Shown here one piece after another: positions 1 to 7,863 of a stretch of 8,667 bases of DNA. A program made the position numbers and the translations under genes. How positions within the stretch are numbered: position 1 is the first letter of the stretch; each line of letters opens with the position of its first letter. The stretch is from Actinomycetota bacterium (GTDB taxonomy: Bacteria; Actinomycetota; Thermoleophilia; Gaiellales; Gaiellaceae). The stretch lies in NCBI GenBank assembly GCA_016870235.1, contig VGCB01000079.1, positions 1 through 8,667 of the forward strand, read 5' to 3'. The notes beneath the pieces were generated by a model, which worked only from the letters and a program-made list of their open reading frames with translations, did no database searches and had not been told where the DNA came from.

Positions 1-29
1 GACGAAGCGCGTGGCTCGGCTCGGGGCGA

Positions 30-90
30 CAGGGAAGACACAGGGAAGACCAGGCGAAGACCAGCGAACACGGAAAGCACCAGGGAACAC
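30..90 (+). repeat. Degenerate tandem repeat, about 10 bp, purine rich
   Basis: Units read CAGGGAAGAC (30-39), CAGGGAAGAC (41-50, exact copy), CAGGCGAAGAC (51-61, one inserted base), CAGCGAACAC (62-71), GGAAAGCAC (72-80, shorter) and CAGGGAACAC (81-90). The array decays towards rpsL into further GGAAG and GGGAG runs. The pattern looks like slippage-born tandem duplication followed by drift. Several units contain GGGA or GGAAG, which resemble weak Shine-Dalgarno cores. Function is unknown. Confidence 0.6.
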
Positions 91-98
91 GGAAGAGC

Positions 99-104
99 AG
101 GGAG
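99..104 (+). promoter_or_regulatory. Ribosome binding site for rpsL
   Basis: AGGGAG lies 10 bases before the GTG at 115. It supports that GTG as the rpsL start, because the frame is open upstream and contains no other usable start in the window. Confidence 0.55.
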
Positions 105-114
105 AGAACGCAGC

Positions 115-483
115 GTGCCCACCGTCAACCAACTCGTCCGCAAGGGACGCAAGGACAAGCCGACGAAGGTGAAGACGCCGGCGCTTCGCGGAGCCCCGCA
201 GAAGCGCGGCGTGTGCACGCGCGTCTACACGACCACGCCGAAGAAGCCGAACTCGGCCCTCCGGAAGGTCGCCCGCGTCCGCCTCGTCAACGGCATGGAG
301 GTCGGCGCCTACATCCCCGGCGAGCAGCACAACCTCCAGGAGCACTCCGTCGTCCTGATCCGCGGCGGCCGCGTCAAGGACCTGCCGGGCTTCCGCTACA
401 AGGTCATCCGCGGCGCGCTCGACACCTCCGGCGTCCAGAACCGCCGGCAGGGTCGCTCCAAGTACGGGGCGAAGAAGGGCTGA
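115..483 (+). CDS. rpsL: 30S ribosomal protein S12
   Basis: S12 sits at the 30S decoding centre and monitors codon-anticodon pairing. The 122-residue protein has the usual length and starts [12 protein letters not shown], as in the family. The loop [10 protein letters not shown] carries Lys43, and the loop GRVKDLPG carries Lys88 and Asp89. These lysines are the classic streptomycin-resistance positions and are in the sensitive (wild-type) state. Asp89 is the residue that many bacteria methylthiolate. The C-terminus (RSKYGAKKG) resembles actinobacterial S12. Position 93 is Phe, where I expect Val (PGVRY). The start is GTG at 115, preceded by AGGGAG. The upstream frame stays open only because that DNA has no T. 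The stop is followed one base later by rpsG, so this is the first gene of the str cluster in the window. Identity is certain. Confidence 0.98.
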   Translation: MPTVNQLVRKGRKDKPTKVKTPALRGAPQKRGVCTRVYTTTPKKPNSALRKVARVRLVNGMEVGAYIPGEQHNLQEHSVVLIRGGRVKDLPGFRYKVIRGALDTSGVQNRRQGRSKYGAKKG

Positions 484-484
484 G

Positions 485-955
485 ATGCCGCGTCGCGCAG
501 AGATCACACCCCGCACGCCCGAGGTCGACGCCATCCACGGATCGGTGCTCGTGTCGCAGCTCGTCAATCGCGTGATGCTCGACGGCAAGAAGTCGATCGC
601 CGAGAGCATCGTCTACGACGCGCTCGCCCAGGTCTCCGAGAAGACCGGCCGGCCGGCCGTGGAGGCGCTCGAGGCGGCCGTCAAGGCGGTCACACCGGTT
701 CTCGAGGTGCGCTCGCGCCGCGTCGGCGGGGCGAACTACCAGGTCCCGGTCGAGGTCGCGCCCCGGCGTGGGCGGACGCTCGCGCTGCGCTACCTCGTCA
801 CGTACGCCCGCGACCGGCGCGAGAAGGGCATGCCCGCGAAGCTGGCCGGAGAGCTCCAGGACGCGATCAACCAGCAGGGCGGCGCCTTCAAGCGCAAGGA
901 CGACATGTATCGGATGGCGCAGGCCAACAAGGCCTTCGCGCACTACCGCTGGTAG
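485..955 (+). CDS. rpsG: 30S ribosomal protein S7
   Basis: S7 nucleates assembly of the 30S head by binding the 3' major domain of 16S rRNA, and it lines the E and P sites. The 156-residue length is typical. Diagnostic segments are the N-terminal MPRR, the [17 protein letters not shown] helix region near residues 20-37, [17 protein letters not shown] around 75-90, and the C-terminal [12 protein letters not shown]. In Escherichia coli, S7 represses its own operon by binding the rpsL-rpsG spacer. Here the spacer is a single base (TGA-G-ATG), so that form of control has no room and coupling from rpsL is more likely. A GAAGAAGGG run in the last rpsL codons can serve as ribosome binding site. Identity is certain. 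Confidence 0.98.
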   Translation: MPRRAEITPRTPEVDAIHGSVLVSQLVNRVMLDGKKSIAESIVYDALAQVSEKTGRPAVEALEAAVKAVTPVLEVRSRRVGGANYQVPVEVAPRRGRTLALRYLVTYARDRREKGMPAKLAGELQDAINQQGGAFKRKDDMYRMAQANKAFAHYRW

Positions 956-968
956 AGAGACGACCCTG

Positions 969-3062
969 ATGAGCACCACTGCGACGACAACCGCCCTGGA
1001 CCGTGTCCGCAACATCGGGATCATGGCTCACATCGACGCCGGCAAGACGACGACGACCGAGCGGATCCTCTACTACACCGGGCGCACCCACAAGCTCGGC
1101 GAGGTCCACGAGGGCGCCGCGACGATGGACTGGATGGCCCAGGAGCAGGAGCGCGGGATCACGATCACGTCGGCGGCGACGACGGCGGCATGGCGCGACC
1201 ATCGGATCAACATTATCGATACGCCCGGGCACGTGGACTTCACGGTCGAGGTCGAGCGATCGCTCCGGGTGCTCGACGGCGCGGTCGCCGTGTTCGACTC
1301 CGTCGCGGGCGTGCAGCCGCAGTCGGAGACCGTCTGGCGGCAGGCCGACCGCTACGGCGTCCCGCGGATCGCCTTCATCAACAAGATGGACCGCACGGGC
1401 GCGCACTTCTTCAACGCGGTGCAGTCGATGCGCGACCGGCTCGGCGCCAACCCGGTGCCGATCCAGATCCCGATCGGGGAGGAGGAGCACCATCGCGGTG
1501 TCGTCGACCTCGTCGAGATGAAGGGGATCGTCTACGAGGACGACCTCGGCCAGACGTTCACGGTCGGCGACGTCCCCGCCGAGCTCCGGGAGCAGGCCGA
1601 GGAGCACCACCACGCGCTGATCGACGCGATCGCCGAGTTCGACGACGAGCTGACGGAGACGTACCTCGAGGACGAGTCGGCGGTGACGCCGGAGATGATC
1701 CGGCGGGCGCTGCGCGCCGGGACGCTCGCCGACGCGATCACCCCCGTGCTCCTCGGCTCGGCGTTCAAGAACAAGGGCGTGCAGCCGCTCCTCGATGCCG
1801 TCGTCGACTACCTCCCGAGCCCGCTCGACGTCCCCGCCGTGCAGGGCGTCGACCCCAAGTCGGAAGAGGAGATCACGCGCGCCGCCGCGCTCGACGCGCC
1901 CTTCTCGGCGCTCGTCTTCAAGGTGATGTCCGATCCCTTCGTCGGCAAGCTCACGTACTTCCGCGTCTACTCGGGCCAGGTCAAGGCCGGCGACCGCGTC
2001 GTCAACACGACGAACGGCAGGACCGAGCGGATCGGCCGCATCCTGCAGATGCACGCGAACCACCGCGAGGAACGCGACGAGATCGGCGCCGGCGAGATCG
2101 CGGCCGCGGTCGGGCTCAAGCAGTCGACGACCGGCGACACGCTTGCAGTCGAGAACGCCCCGATCATCCTCGAGTCGATGACCTTCCCGGACCCCGTGAT
2201 CTCGGTCGCGATCGAGCCGAAGACGAAGGGCGACCAGGACAAGCTCTCGCAGGGGCTCCAGCGCCTTGCCGAGGAGGACCCGACGTTCCGCGTCACGAGC
2301 GACGAGGAGACCGGCCAGACCCTGATCTCGGGCATGGGCGAGCTCCACCTCGAGATCATCGTCGACCGCCTGATGCGCGAGTTCAAGGTCGACGCGAACG
2401 TCGGCCGGCCGCAGGTGGCCTATCGCGAGACTGCGGCAAATCGCGTCGACAACGTGCAGGGGAAGTTCGTCCGGCAGACGGGCGGCTCCGGCCAGTACGG
2501 CGACGTCGTCATCAACCTGATCCCCCAGGAGCCGGGCGCCGGCTACGAGTTCGCGGACAAGATCGTCGGCGGGAAGATCCCCAAGGAGTACATCCCCGCG
2601 GTCAATCACGGCATCGAAGAGGCGCTCTCGAGCGGCGTCCTCGCCGGCTACCCCGTCGTCGACGTCAGGGTGGAGCTCGTCGAGGGCTCGTACCATGAGG
2701 TGGACTCGAGCGAGCGGGCGTTCAAGATCGCCGGCTCGATGGCCTTCAAGGAGGCGATGAAGCGAGCGAAGCCGAAGCTGCTCGAGCCGATGATGGCCGT
2801 CGAGGTCGTCACGCCCGAGGACTACCTCGGCGACGTGATGGGGAACTTGAACAGCCGGCGCGGTCGCGTCGAGCACCTCGAGCCGATCGGGAACTCGCAG
2901 TCGATCAAGGCGAGCGTCCCGCTGTCGGAGATGTTCGGCTACGCCACCGACCTGCGGTCGATGTCGCAGGGTCGGGCAACCTTCACCATGCAGTTCGATC
3001 ACTACGAGGATATCCCGCAGTCGATCGCTGCGGAGATCGTCGACACCAGGTCGGGATCGTAG
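969..3062 (+). CDS. fusA: Translation elongation factor G
   Basis: EF-G is the cytoplasmic GTPase that moves tRNAs and mRNA through the ribosome after each peptide bond, and it helps ribosome recycling. I start it at ATG 969, giving 697 residues, close to the usual 690-700. The frame is open further upstream inside rpsG, but ATG 969 gives the expected [18 protein letters not shown] start. GTPase motifs are G1 AHIDAGKT (20-27), G2 ERGITI (61-66), G3 DTPGH (84-88), G4 NKMD (138-141) and G5 GSAFKNKG (263-270). Domain II begins near 310, domain III near 405, domain IV near 485 with tip [10 protein letters not shown] (573-582), and domain V near 605. It lies 13 bases after rpsG, with only a weak AGAGAGA (954-960) as ribosome binding site. 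No fusidic-acid-type oddity was seen, and it looks like the housekeeping copy. Confidence 0.98.
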   Translation: MSTTATTTALDRVRNIGIMAHIDAGKTTTTERILYYTGRTHKLGEVHEGAATMDWMAQEQERGITITSAATTAAWRDHRINIIDTPGHVDFTVEVERSLRVLDGAVAVFDSVAGVQPQSETVWRQADRYGVPRIAFINKMDRTGAHFFNAVQSMRDRLGANPVPIQIPIGEEEHHRGVVDLVEMKGIVYEDDLGQTFTVGDVPAELREQAEEHHHALIDAIAEFDDELTETYLEDESAVTPEMIRRALRAGTLADAITPVLLGSAFKNKGVQPLLDAVVDYLPSPLDVPAVQGVDPKSEEEITRAAALDAPFSALVFKVMSDPFVGKLTYFRVYSGQVKAGDRVVNTTNGRTERIGRILQMHANHREERDEIGAGEIAAAVGLKQSTTGDTLAVENAPIILESMTFPDPVISVAIEPKTKGDQDKLSQGLQRLAEEDPTFRVTSDEETGQTLISGMGELHLEIIVDRLMREFKVDANVGRPQVAYRETAANRVDNVQGKFVRQTGGSGQYGDVVINLIPQEPGAGYEFADKIVGGKIPKEYIPAVNHGIEEALSSGVLAGYPVVDVRVELVEGSYHEVDSSERAFKIAGSMAFKEAMKRAKPKLLEPMMAVEVVTPEDYLGDVMGNLNSRRGRVEHLEPIGNSQSIKASVPLSEMFGYATDLRSMSQGRATFTMQFDHYEDIPQSIAAEIVDTRSGS

Positions 3063-3071
3063 GACCTTTAC

Positions 3072-3093
3072 ACCGGAAGGAGACCGGAGGAGG
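3072..3093 (+). promoter_or_regulatory. Tandem Shine-Dalgarno sequences for tuf
   Basis: The fusA-tuf gap of 33 bases holds two adjacent near-copies: ACCGGAAGGAG (3072-3082) and ACCGGAGGAGG (3083-3093), which differ by about one indel. Each contains a strong anti-16S match: AAGGAG at 3077-3082, 13 bases before the ATG, and GGAGG at 3086-3090, 5 bases before it. The nearer one is well placed for initiation. No promoter or hairpin is evident in the gap. Confidence 0.75.
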
Positions 3094-3095
3094 CA

Positions 3096-4283
<1,188 letters not shown>

Positions 4284-4294
4284 GGATCGCGGCC

Positions 4295-4320
4295 AGGCCC
4301 CGCCCGCGCGGGCGGGGCCT
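4295..4320 (+). terminator. GC-rich perfect hairpin between tuf and rpsJ
   Basis: Bases 4295-4320 form a perfect inverted repeat. The left arm AGGCCCCGCCC (4295-4305) pairs with GGGCGGGGCCT (4310-4320) around GCGC, an 11-bp stem, or 12 bp with a 2-base loop. It starts 12 bases after the tuf stop. The downstream tract TCCGTCCCCT has few T residues, so it is not a textbook intrinsic terminator. It may be a partial terminator or attenuator separating the str and S10 halves, or a 3'-end stabiliser of the tuf message. Structure is certain; function is inferred. Confidence 0.7.
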
Positions 4321-4332
4321 TCCGTCCCCTCC

Positions 4333-4338
4333 GAGGAG
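4333..4338 (+). promoter_or_regulatory. Ribosome binding site for rpsJ
   Basis: GAGGAG ends 12 bases before the ATG at 4351, a slightly long spacing. A closer GGGAA (4346-4350) abuts the ATG and is too near to act. The site follows the hairpin by 12 bases, so stem formation would leave it exposed. I see no -35/-10 pair in 4284-4350. Confidence 0.5.
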
Positions 4339-4350
4339 ACTGAACGGGAA

Positions 4351-4659
4351 ATGGCGCAGCAGAAGATCCGCATCCGGCTCAAGGGCTACGACCACCAACA
4401 GGTGGACCGCTCCGCGTCGCAGATCGTGGAGACGGCCCAGCGGACCGGGGCGACCATCACCGGCCCGGTCCCGCTGCCGACCGAGAAGAACGTGTACTGC
4501 GTGATCCGCAGCCCGTTCAAGGACAAGGACTCGCGCGAGCACTTCGAGGTGCGCACGCACAAGCGCCTGATCGACATCCACAGCCCGACGCCGAAGACGG
4601 TCGACTCGCTGATGCGCCTCGACCTCCCGGCGGGCGTCGACATCGAGATCAAGCTCTGA
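4351..4659 (+). CDS. rpsJ: 30S ribosomal protein S10
   Basis: S10 is a 30S head protein; in transcription antitermination complexes it is also NusE, the partner of NusB and NusG. The 102-residue protein has the family length. Recognisable segments are the N-terminal [11 protein letters not shown], the central TGPVPLPT (37-44), which belongs to the S10 loop, [13 protein letters not shown] near 64-76 and the C-terminal [18 protein letters not shown]. It is the first gene of the S10 half, 67 bases after tuf and behind the hairpin, and is normally the leader gene of this operon. Its TGA stop (4657-4659) overlaps the rplC ATG by one base. Nothing is abnormal in the sequence. Confidence 0.98.
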   Translation: MAQQKIRIRLKGYDHQQVDRSASQIVETAQRTGATITGPVPLPTEKNVYCVIRSPFKDKDSREHFEVRTHKRLIDIHSPTPKTVDSLMRLDLPAGVDIEIKL

Positions 4660-5279
4660 TGAAGGGCATCGTCGGCAGGAAGCTGGGGATGACCCAGATC
4701 TTCGATCCCGAATCGGGCCGTGTCGACGCGGTCACGGTGATCCAGGCCGGGCCGTGCCCCGTCACGCACGTGAAGACGGCCGAGAGCGACGGCTACGACG
4801 CCGTGCAGCTCGCGTTCGAGCCGGTCGCAGACCGGAAGATCACGAAGGGCGAGCGTGGCCACCTGAAGAAGGCCGGCGTCGGCGCGCACAGGCACCTCGT
4901 CGAGTTTCGCGGTGCCGGCGGCGTCGAGATCGGCGAGAGCGTCACGGTCGAGTCGTTCGAGCCGGGAGATCGCGTCAAGGTCTCCGGCACCTCGATCGGC
5001 AAGGGCTTCCAGGGCACGATCAAGCGCCACAACTTCGGGCGCGGGCCCGTCACGCACGGCTCGCACAACATCCGCAAGCCGGGCTCGATCGGCGCGTCCG
5101 CGACTCCCTCCCGCGTGTTCAAGGGCGTGCGGATGGCCGGTCACATGGGCTCCGTGCGCGTGACGCAGCCGGGGCTCGTCGTCCACGAGGTCGACGCCGA
5201 GCGGAACCTCCTCCTCGTGCGCGGCTCGGTGCCGGGCCCGAAGAGCGGAATCGTCGAGATCCGGGGGGTGGAGGGCTGA
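4659..5279 (+). CDS. rplC: 50S ribosomal protein L3
   Basis: L3 binds 23S rRNA early in assembly, and its long loop reaches towards the peptidyl-transferase centre. The 206 residues fit the family. Landmarks are [15 protein letters not shown] at the N-terminus, VSGTSIGKGFQGTIKRHNF at 108-126, and RKPGSIGASATPSRVFKG around 139-156, then MAGHMG and the VDAERNLLLVRG strand. In Escherichia coli the GSIGQNQTP loop carries a Gln methylated by PrmB. Here the loop reads GASATP (145-150) with no Gln, as in other actinobacterial L3 proteins I recall, so that modification is not expected. The ATG overlaps the rpsJ stop by one base (TGATG), with only a weak GAGAT before it, so translation is probably coupled to rpsJ. 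Confidence 0.98.
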   Translation: MKGIVGRKLGMTQIFDPESGRVDAVTVIQAGPCPVTHVKTAESDGYDAVQLAFEPVADRKITKGERGHLKKAGVGAHRHLVEFRGAGGVEIGESVTVESFEPGDRVKVSGTSIGKGFQGTIKRHNFGRGPVTHGSHNIRKPGSIGASATPSRVFKGVRMAGHMGSVRVTQPGLVVHEVDAERNLLLVRGSVPGPKSGIVEIRGVEG

Positions 5280-5917
5280 TGGCCGTCACCGCTCCCGTCC
5301 TCGGCGGCTCCAAGGAGGCGACGCTCGCCGACCGCGTCTTCGCCGCCGAGGTCAAGCCGCACCTCCTGCACGAGACGGTGCGCGCCGAGCTCAACGCGCA
5401 CCGCGCCGGCACGCGCGGTGCCAAGAGCCGCGGCATGGTCGCCGGTGGGCGCGCGAAGCCCTTCCGCCAGAAGGGCACGGGGCGCGCGCGCCAGGGAACG
5501 ATCCGCGCGCCGCAGTTCACGGGCGGAGGCCTCGCCTTCCCGCCGGTGATGCGCTCGTTCGAGGTGAAGGTGAACCGGAAGGCGCGCCGCGCGGCGCTCG
5601 CGGGCGCGCTCTCGAGCCACGCCGCGAACGGCACGCTCGCGCTGCTCGACGGCGGCTCGATCGCCGAGCCCTCGACGAAGAAGGCGAAGGCGGTCTTCTC
5701 GGCCTGGGGCAAGGAGCTGCCGCTCCTCGTCGTCGTCCACGAGGACGAGGCGGCCGTCGCCAAGTCGTTCCGGAACCTCGACCGCGTGCTCGTCACCGTG
5801 CCTGCGGCCCTCGAGGTCGCGGGCGTCGTGTGGGCGCGAAGCGTCATCGTCACCGAGGCCGCCCTCCCACTCGTCGAGGTTCGTGCGGGCGGCGAGGCGA
5901 AGGAGGAGCAGTCGTGA
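5279..5917 (+). CDS. rplD: 50S ribosomal protein L4
   Basis: L4 binds domain I of 23S rRNA and sends a loop into the peptide exit tunnel, where macrolide-resistance changes occur. In Escherichia coli it also represses the S10 operon. The start ATG 5279 overlaps the rplC stop by one base and follows GGAGGG (5270-5275). The product is 212 residues. The tunnel loop is at about 43-85 and contains [20 protein letters not shown] (61-80). Two positions where Trp is usual (KPWRQKGTGR and RAPQW) are both Phe, at 62 and 80. The segment after the loop, FPPVMRSF, also departs from the common GP.PRDY pattern. The C-terminal half is a normal alternating alpha/beta region with a short charged end (GGEAKEEQS). 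The last codons encode the rplW ribosome binding site. Confidence 0.96.
   Translation: MAVTAPVLGGSKEATLADRVFAAEVKPHLLHETVRAELNAHRAGTRGAKSRGMVAGGRAKPFRQKGTGRARQGTIRAPQFTGGGLAFPPVMRSFEVKVNRKARRAALAGALSSHAANGTLALLDGGSIAEPSTKKAKAVFSAWGKELPLLVVVHEDEAAVAKSFRNLDRVLVTVPAALEVAGVVWARSVIVTEAALPLVEVRAGGEAKEEQS
5900..5908 (+). promoter_or_regulatory. Ribosome binding site for rplW inside rplD
   Basis: AAGGAGGAG, near-perfect complement to the 16S 3' end, lies 5 bases before the GTG at 5914. It decides the rplW start: the frame is open well upstream, but only this GTG has such a site and gives a normal L23 N-terminus. The site is encoded by the KEEQ codons at the end of L4. Confidence 0.85.
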
Positions 5918-6209
5918 GCCTGCACGCGAGGGAGATCCTGCTTGCCCCGGTCGTCTCGGAGAAGAGCTACGCCGGGCTCGCCGACCGGCGCTACACGTTC
6001 AAGGTGCACAAGGACGCGCACAAGACCCAGGTGCGGCAGGCCGTCGAGGAGGTCTTCGGCGTCGAGGTCGAGCGCGTGAACGTGATCAAGGTGCAGGCGA
6101 AGCCGAAGCGCCGCGGCCTCTTCAAGGGCACGCGCCCGGGCTGGAAGAAGGCGATCGTCCAGCTCAAGGAAGGGCACACGATCGAGATCTTCGAGGGAGG
6201 CCAGGTCTG

Positions 6210-6210
<1 letters not shown>
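5914..6210 (+). CDS. rplW: 50S ribosomal protein L23
   Basis: L23 sits at the exit of the peptide tunnel and is the docking site for trigger factor and signal recognition particle. Starting at GTG 5914 gives 98 residues, typical for the family. The N-terminus is [14 protein letters not shown]; the next part, [21 protein letters not shown], is the usual helix region, and [12 protein letters not shown] leads into the extended loop. The C-terminus is [17 protein letters not shown]. The start overlaps the rplD stop by four bases (GTGA), with a strong ribosome binding site 5 bases upstream. A longer reading from ATG 5830 would add 28 residues unlike L23 and is rejected. Confidence 0.97.
6193..6200 (+). 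promoter_or_regulatory. Ribosome binding site for rplB inside rplW
   Basis: GAGGGAGG ends 9 bases before the rplB ATG at 6210. It lies within the EGG codons at the end of L23 and supports the ATG that overlaps the rplW stop. Confidence 0.7.
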
Positions 6211-7045
<835 letters not shown>

Positions 7046-7046
<1 letters not shown>

Positions 7047-7330
7047 TGGCCAGATCATCCAAGAAGGGGCCCTTCATCGAGGAGCGGCTGCTGCGCCGCG
7101 TCGAGGAGATGAACGACTCCGGGCAGAAGCGCCCGCTGAAGACGTGGTCGCGCGCGTCCACCATCTTCCCGCAGATGGTCGGCCACACGATCGCCGTCCA
7201 CAACGGCAAGACGCACGTGCCCGTCTTCGTGAGCGAGCAGATGGTCGGTCACAAGCTTGGCGAGTTCGCGCCGACCCGCAACTTCCGCGGGCATGCCGGC
7301 GACAAGCAGACCCAGGTGAAGAGGCGCTGA
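7046..7330 (+). CDS. rpsS: 30S ribosomal protein S19
   Basis: S19 binds 16S rRNA in the 30S head next to S13 and contacts the A-site region. The 94-residue length is standard. The start [16 protein letters not shown], the middle [21 protein letters not shown] and the [17 protein letters not shown] segment are all family signatures. The GTG start shares its first base with the rplB stop (TAGTG) and is backed by AAGGAGAGG. The TGA stop overlaps the rplV ATG by one base. Nothing suggests a variant function. Confidence 0.98.
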
Positions 7331-7863
7331 TGGCGACCGCGTCCCCCGACGTCGTCCGCGTCCGCGCCCAGGCCAAGTGGGTGCGCATGTCCGCCCAGAA
7401 GGCGCGGCTCGTGCTCGACCACGTTCGCGGCCGCAGCGTGCCCGAGGCTCGCACGATCCTGGCCTTCACGCCGCGCGCCGCCGCGCGCGAGATCGACCGC
7501 GTGCTCCGCTCCGCCGTCGCGAACGCGGAGTCCGTTCACGGCTTCGACGGCGACGAGTTGCGGATCGGCGCCTGCTACGCCGACGAGGGGCCGACGCTGA
7601 AGCGCTGGCAGGCGCGGGCGCGCGGGCGCGTGAACCGCATCCACAAGCGCACCTGTCACATCACGATCGTGCTCGAGCCCGATCCGAAGGCCGCCGGCCG
7701 GCCGCGGCGCGAGCGGAAGAAGGCCGCCGACGAGGCTCCGCCTCCCGAGACGACTGCCCCCGAGACGGCAGCGCCGGAGAGCGAGGCCGAGACGGAGGAG
7801 AGCGCGGTCGCGGAGAAGCCGAAGCGGCGGACGCCTGCGAAGAAGAAGGAGACAGCTGTCTAA
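7330..7863 (+). CDS. rplV: 50S ribosomal protein L22 with a long charged C-terminal tail
   Basis: L22 lines the peptide exit tunnel beside L4. The core, residues 1-117, is normal: [20 protein letters not shown] near 18-37, then the tunnel hairpin around 82-105 ([17 protein letters not shown]), and [11 protein letters not shown] near 106-116. The protein is 177 residues, against about 110 for a minimal L22. The extra 60 or so residues fall into three blocks: basic (RPRRERKK, 124-131), acidic and proline rich with PET-like repeats (134-161), and basic again ([11 protein letters not shown], 163-173). This tail is probably disordered and exposed. Mycobacterial L22 also has a long tail, so a tail is not unique. 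The frame is confirmed by the TAATG junction to rpsC. The start overlaps the rpsS stop by one base, with weak GAAGAGG upstream. Confidence 0.95.
   Translation: MATASPDVVRVRAQAKWVRMSAQKARLVLDHVRGRSVPEARTILAFTPRAAAREIDRVLRSAVANAESVHGFDGDELRIGACYADEGPTLKRWQARARGRVNRIHKRTCHITIVLEPDPKAAGRPRRERKKAADEAPPPETTAPETAAPESEAETEESAVAEKPKRRTPAKKKETAV
7846..7851 (+). promoter_or_regulatory. Ribosome binding site for rpsC inside rplV
   Basis: AAGGAG ends 11 bases before the ATG at 7863. It is encoded by the Lys-Lys-Glu codons of the L22 tail, so the tail end doubles as the initiation signal for rpsC. Confidence 0.6.

Larger units (their letters stand above)
1..114 (+). other. Leader or intergenic region before rpsL, T-free from 22 to 115
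   Basis: No gene can be assigned here. From 22 through 115 the + strand has no T at all, so the RNA would contain only A, G and C. A T-free stretch cannot contain a stop codon, so the open + frames here mean nothing and coding cannot be judged from them. None of the three frames supplies an ATG or TTG, and the only GTG (11-13) is out of frame with rpsL. No -10 or -35 element is possible in the T-free part, so any promoter lies at or before position 21. In many actinobacteria the gene upstream is rpoC; the window does not reach far enough to show it. The stretch ends in the rpsL ribosome binding site. Confidence 0.6.

Noticed and set aside
1..114. Upstream coding region in frame with rpsL (longer S12 or the end of rpoC)
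   Set aside because: The open frames reflect the absence of T, which removes all stop codons. There is no in-frame start, and the residues (Arg, Glu, Gly, Thr rich) match no protein I recognise.
768..968. N-terminal extension of EF-G from ATG 768
   Set aside because: The extra 67 residues lie in rpsG in another frame and do not resemble EF-G. ATG 969 gives the usual length and N-terminus.
1190..2698. 502-codon + strand frame inside fusA
   Set aside because: It lies in another frame of fusA. The Arg/Pro/Ala-rich product is typical of GC-rich shadow frames, and fusA itself has intact motifs.
4284..4350. Small RNA or riboswitch in the tuf-rpsJ gap
   Set aside because: Only one short hairpin fits in 67 bases, and no known riboswitch core is visible. 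A terminator or attenuator is the simpler reading.
4754..5278. Long N-terminal extension of L4
   Set aside because: The frame is open within rplC, but the residues are shadow-like. ATG 5279 has GGAGGG upstream and gives a normal L4.
5119..6177. 352-codon minus-strand frame over rplD and rplW
   Set aside because: Antisense to two certain ribosomal genes, low complexity, no recognisable domain.
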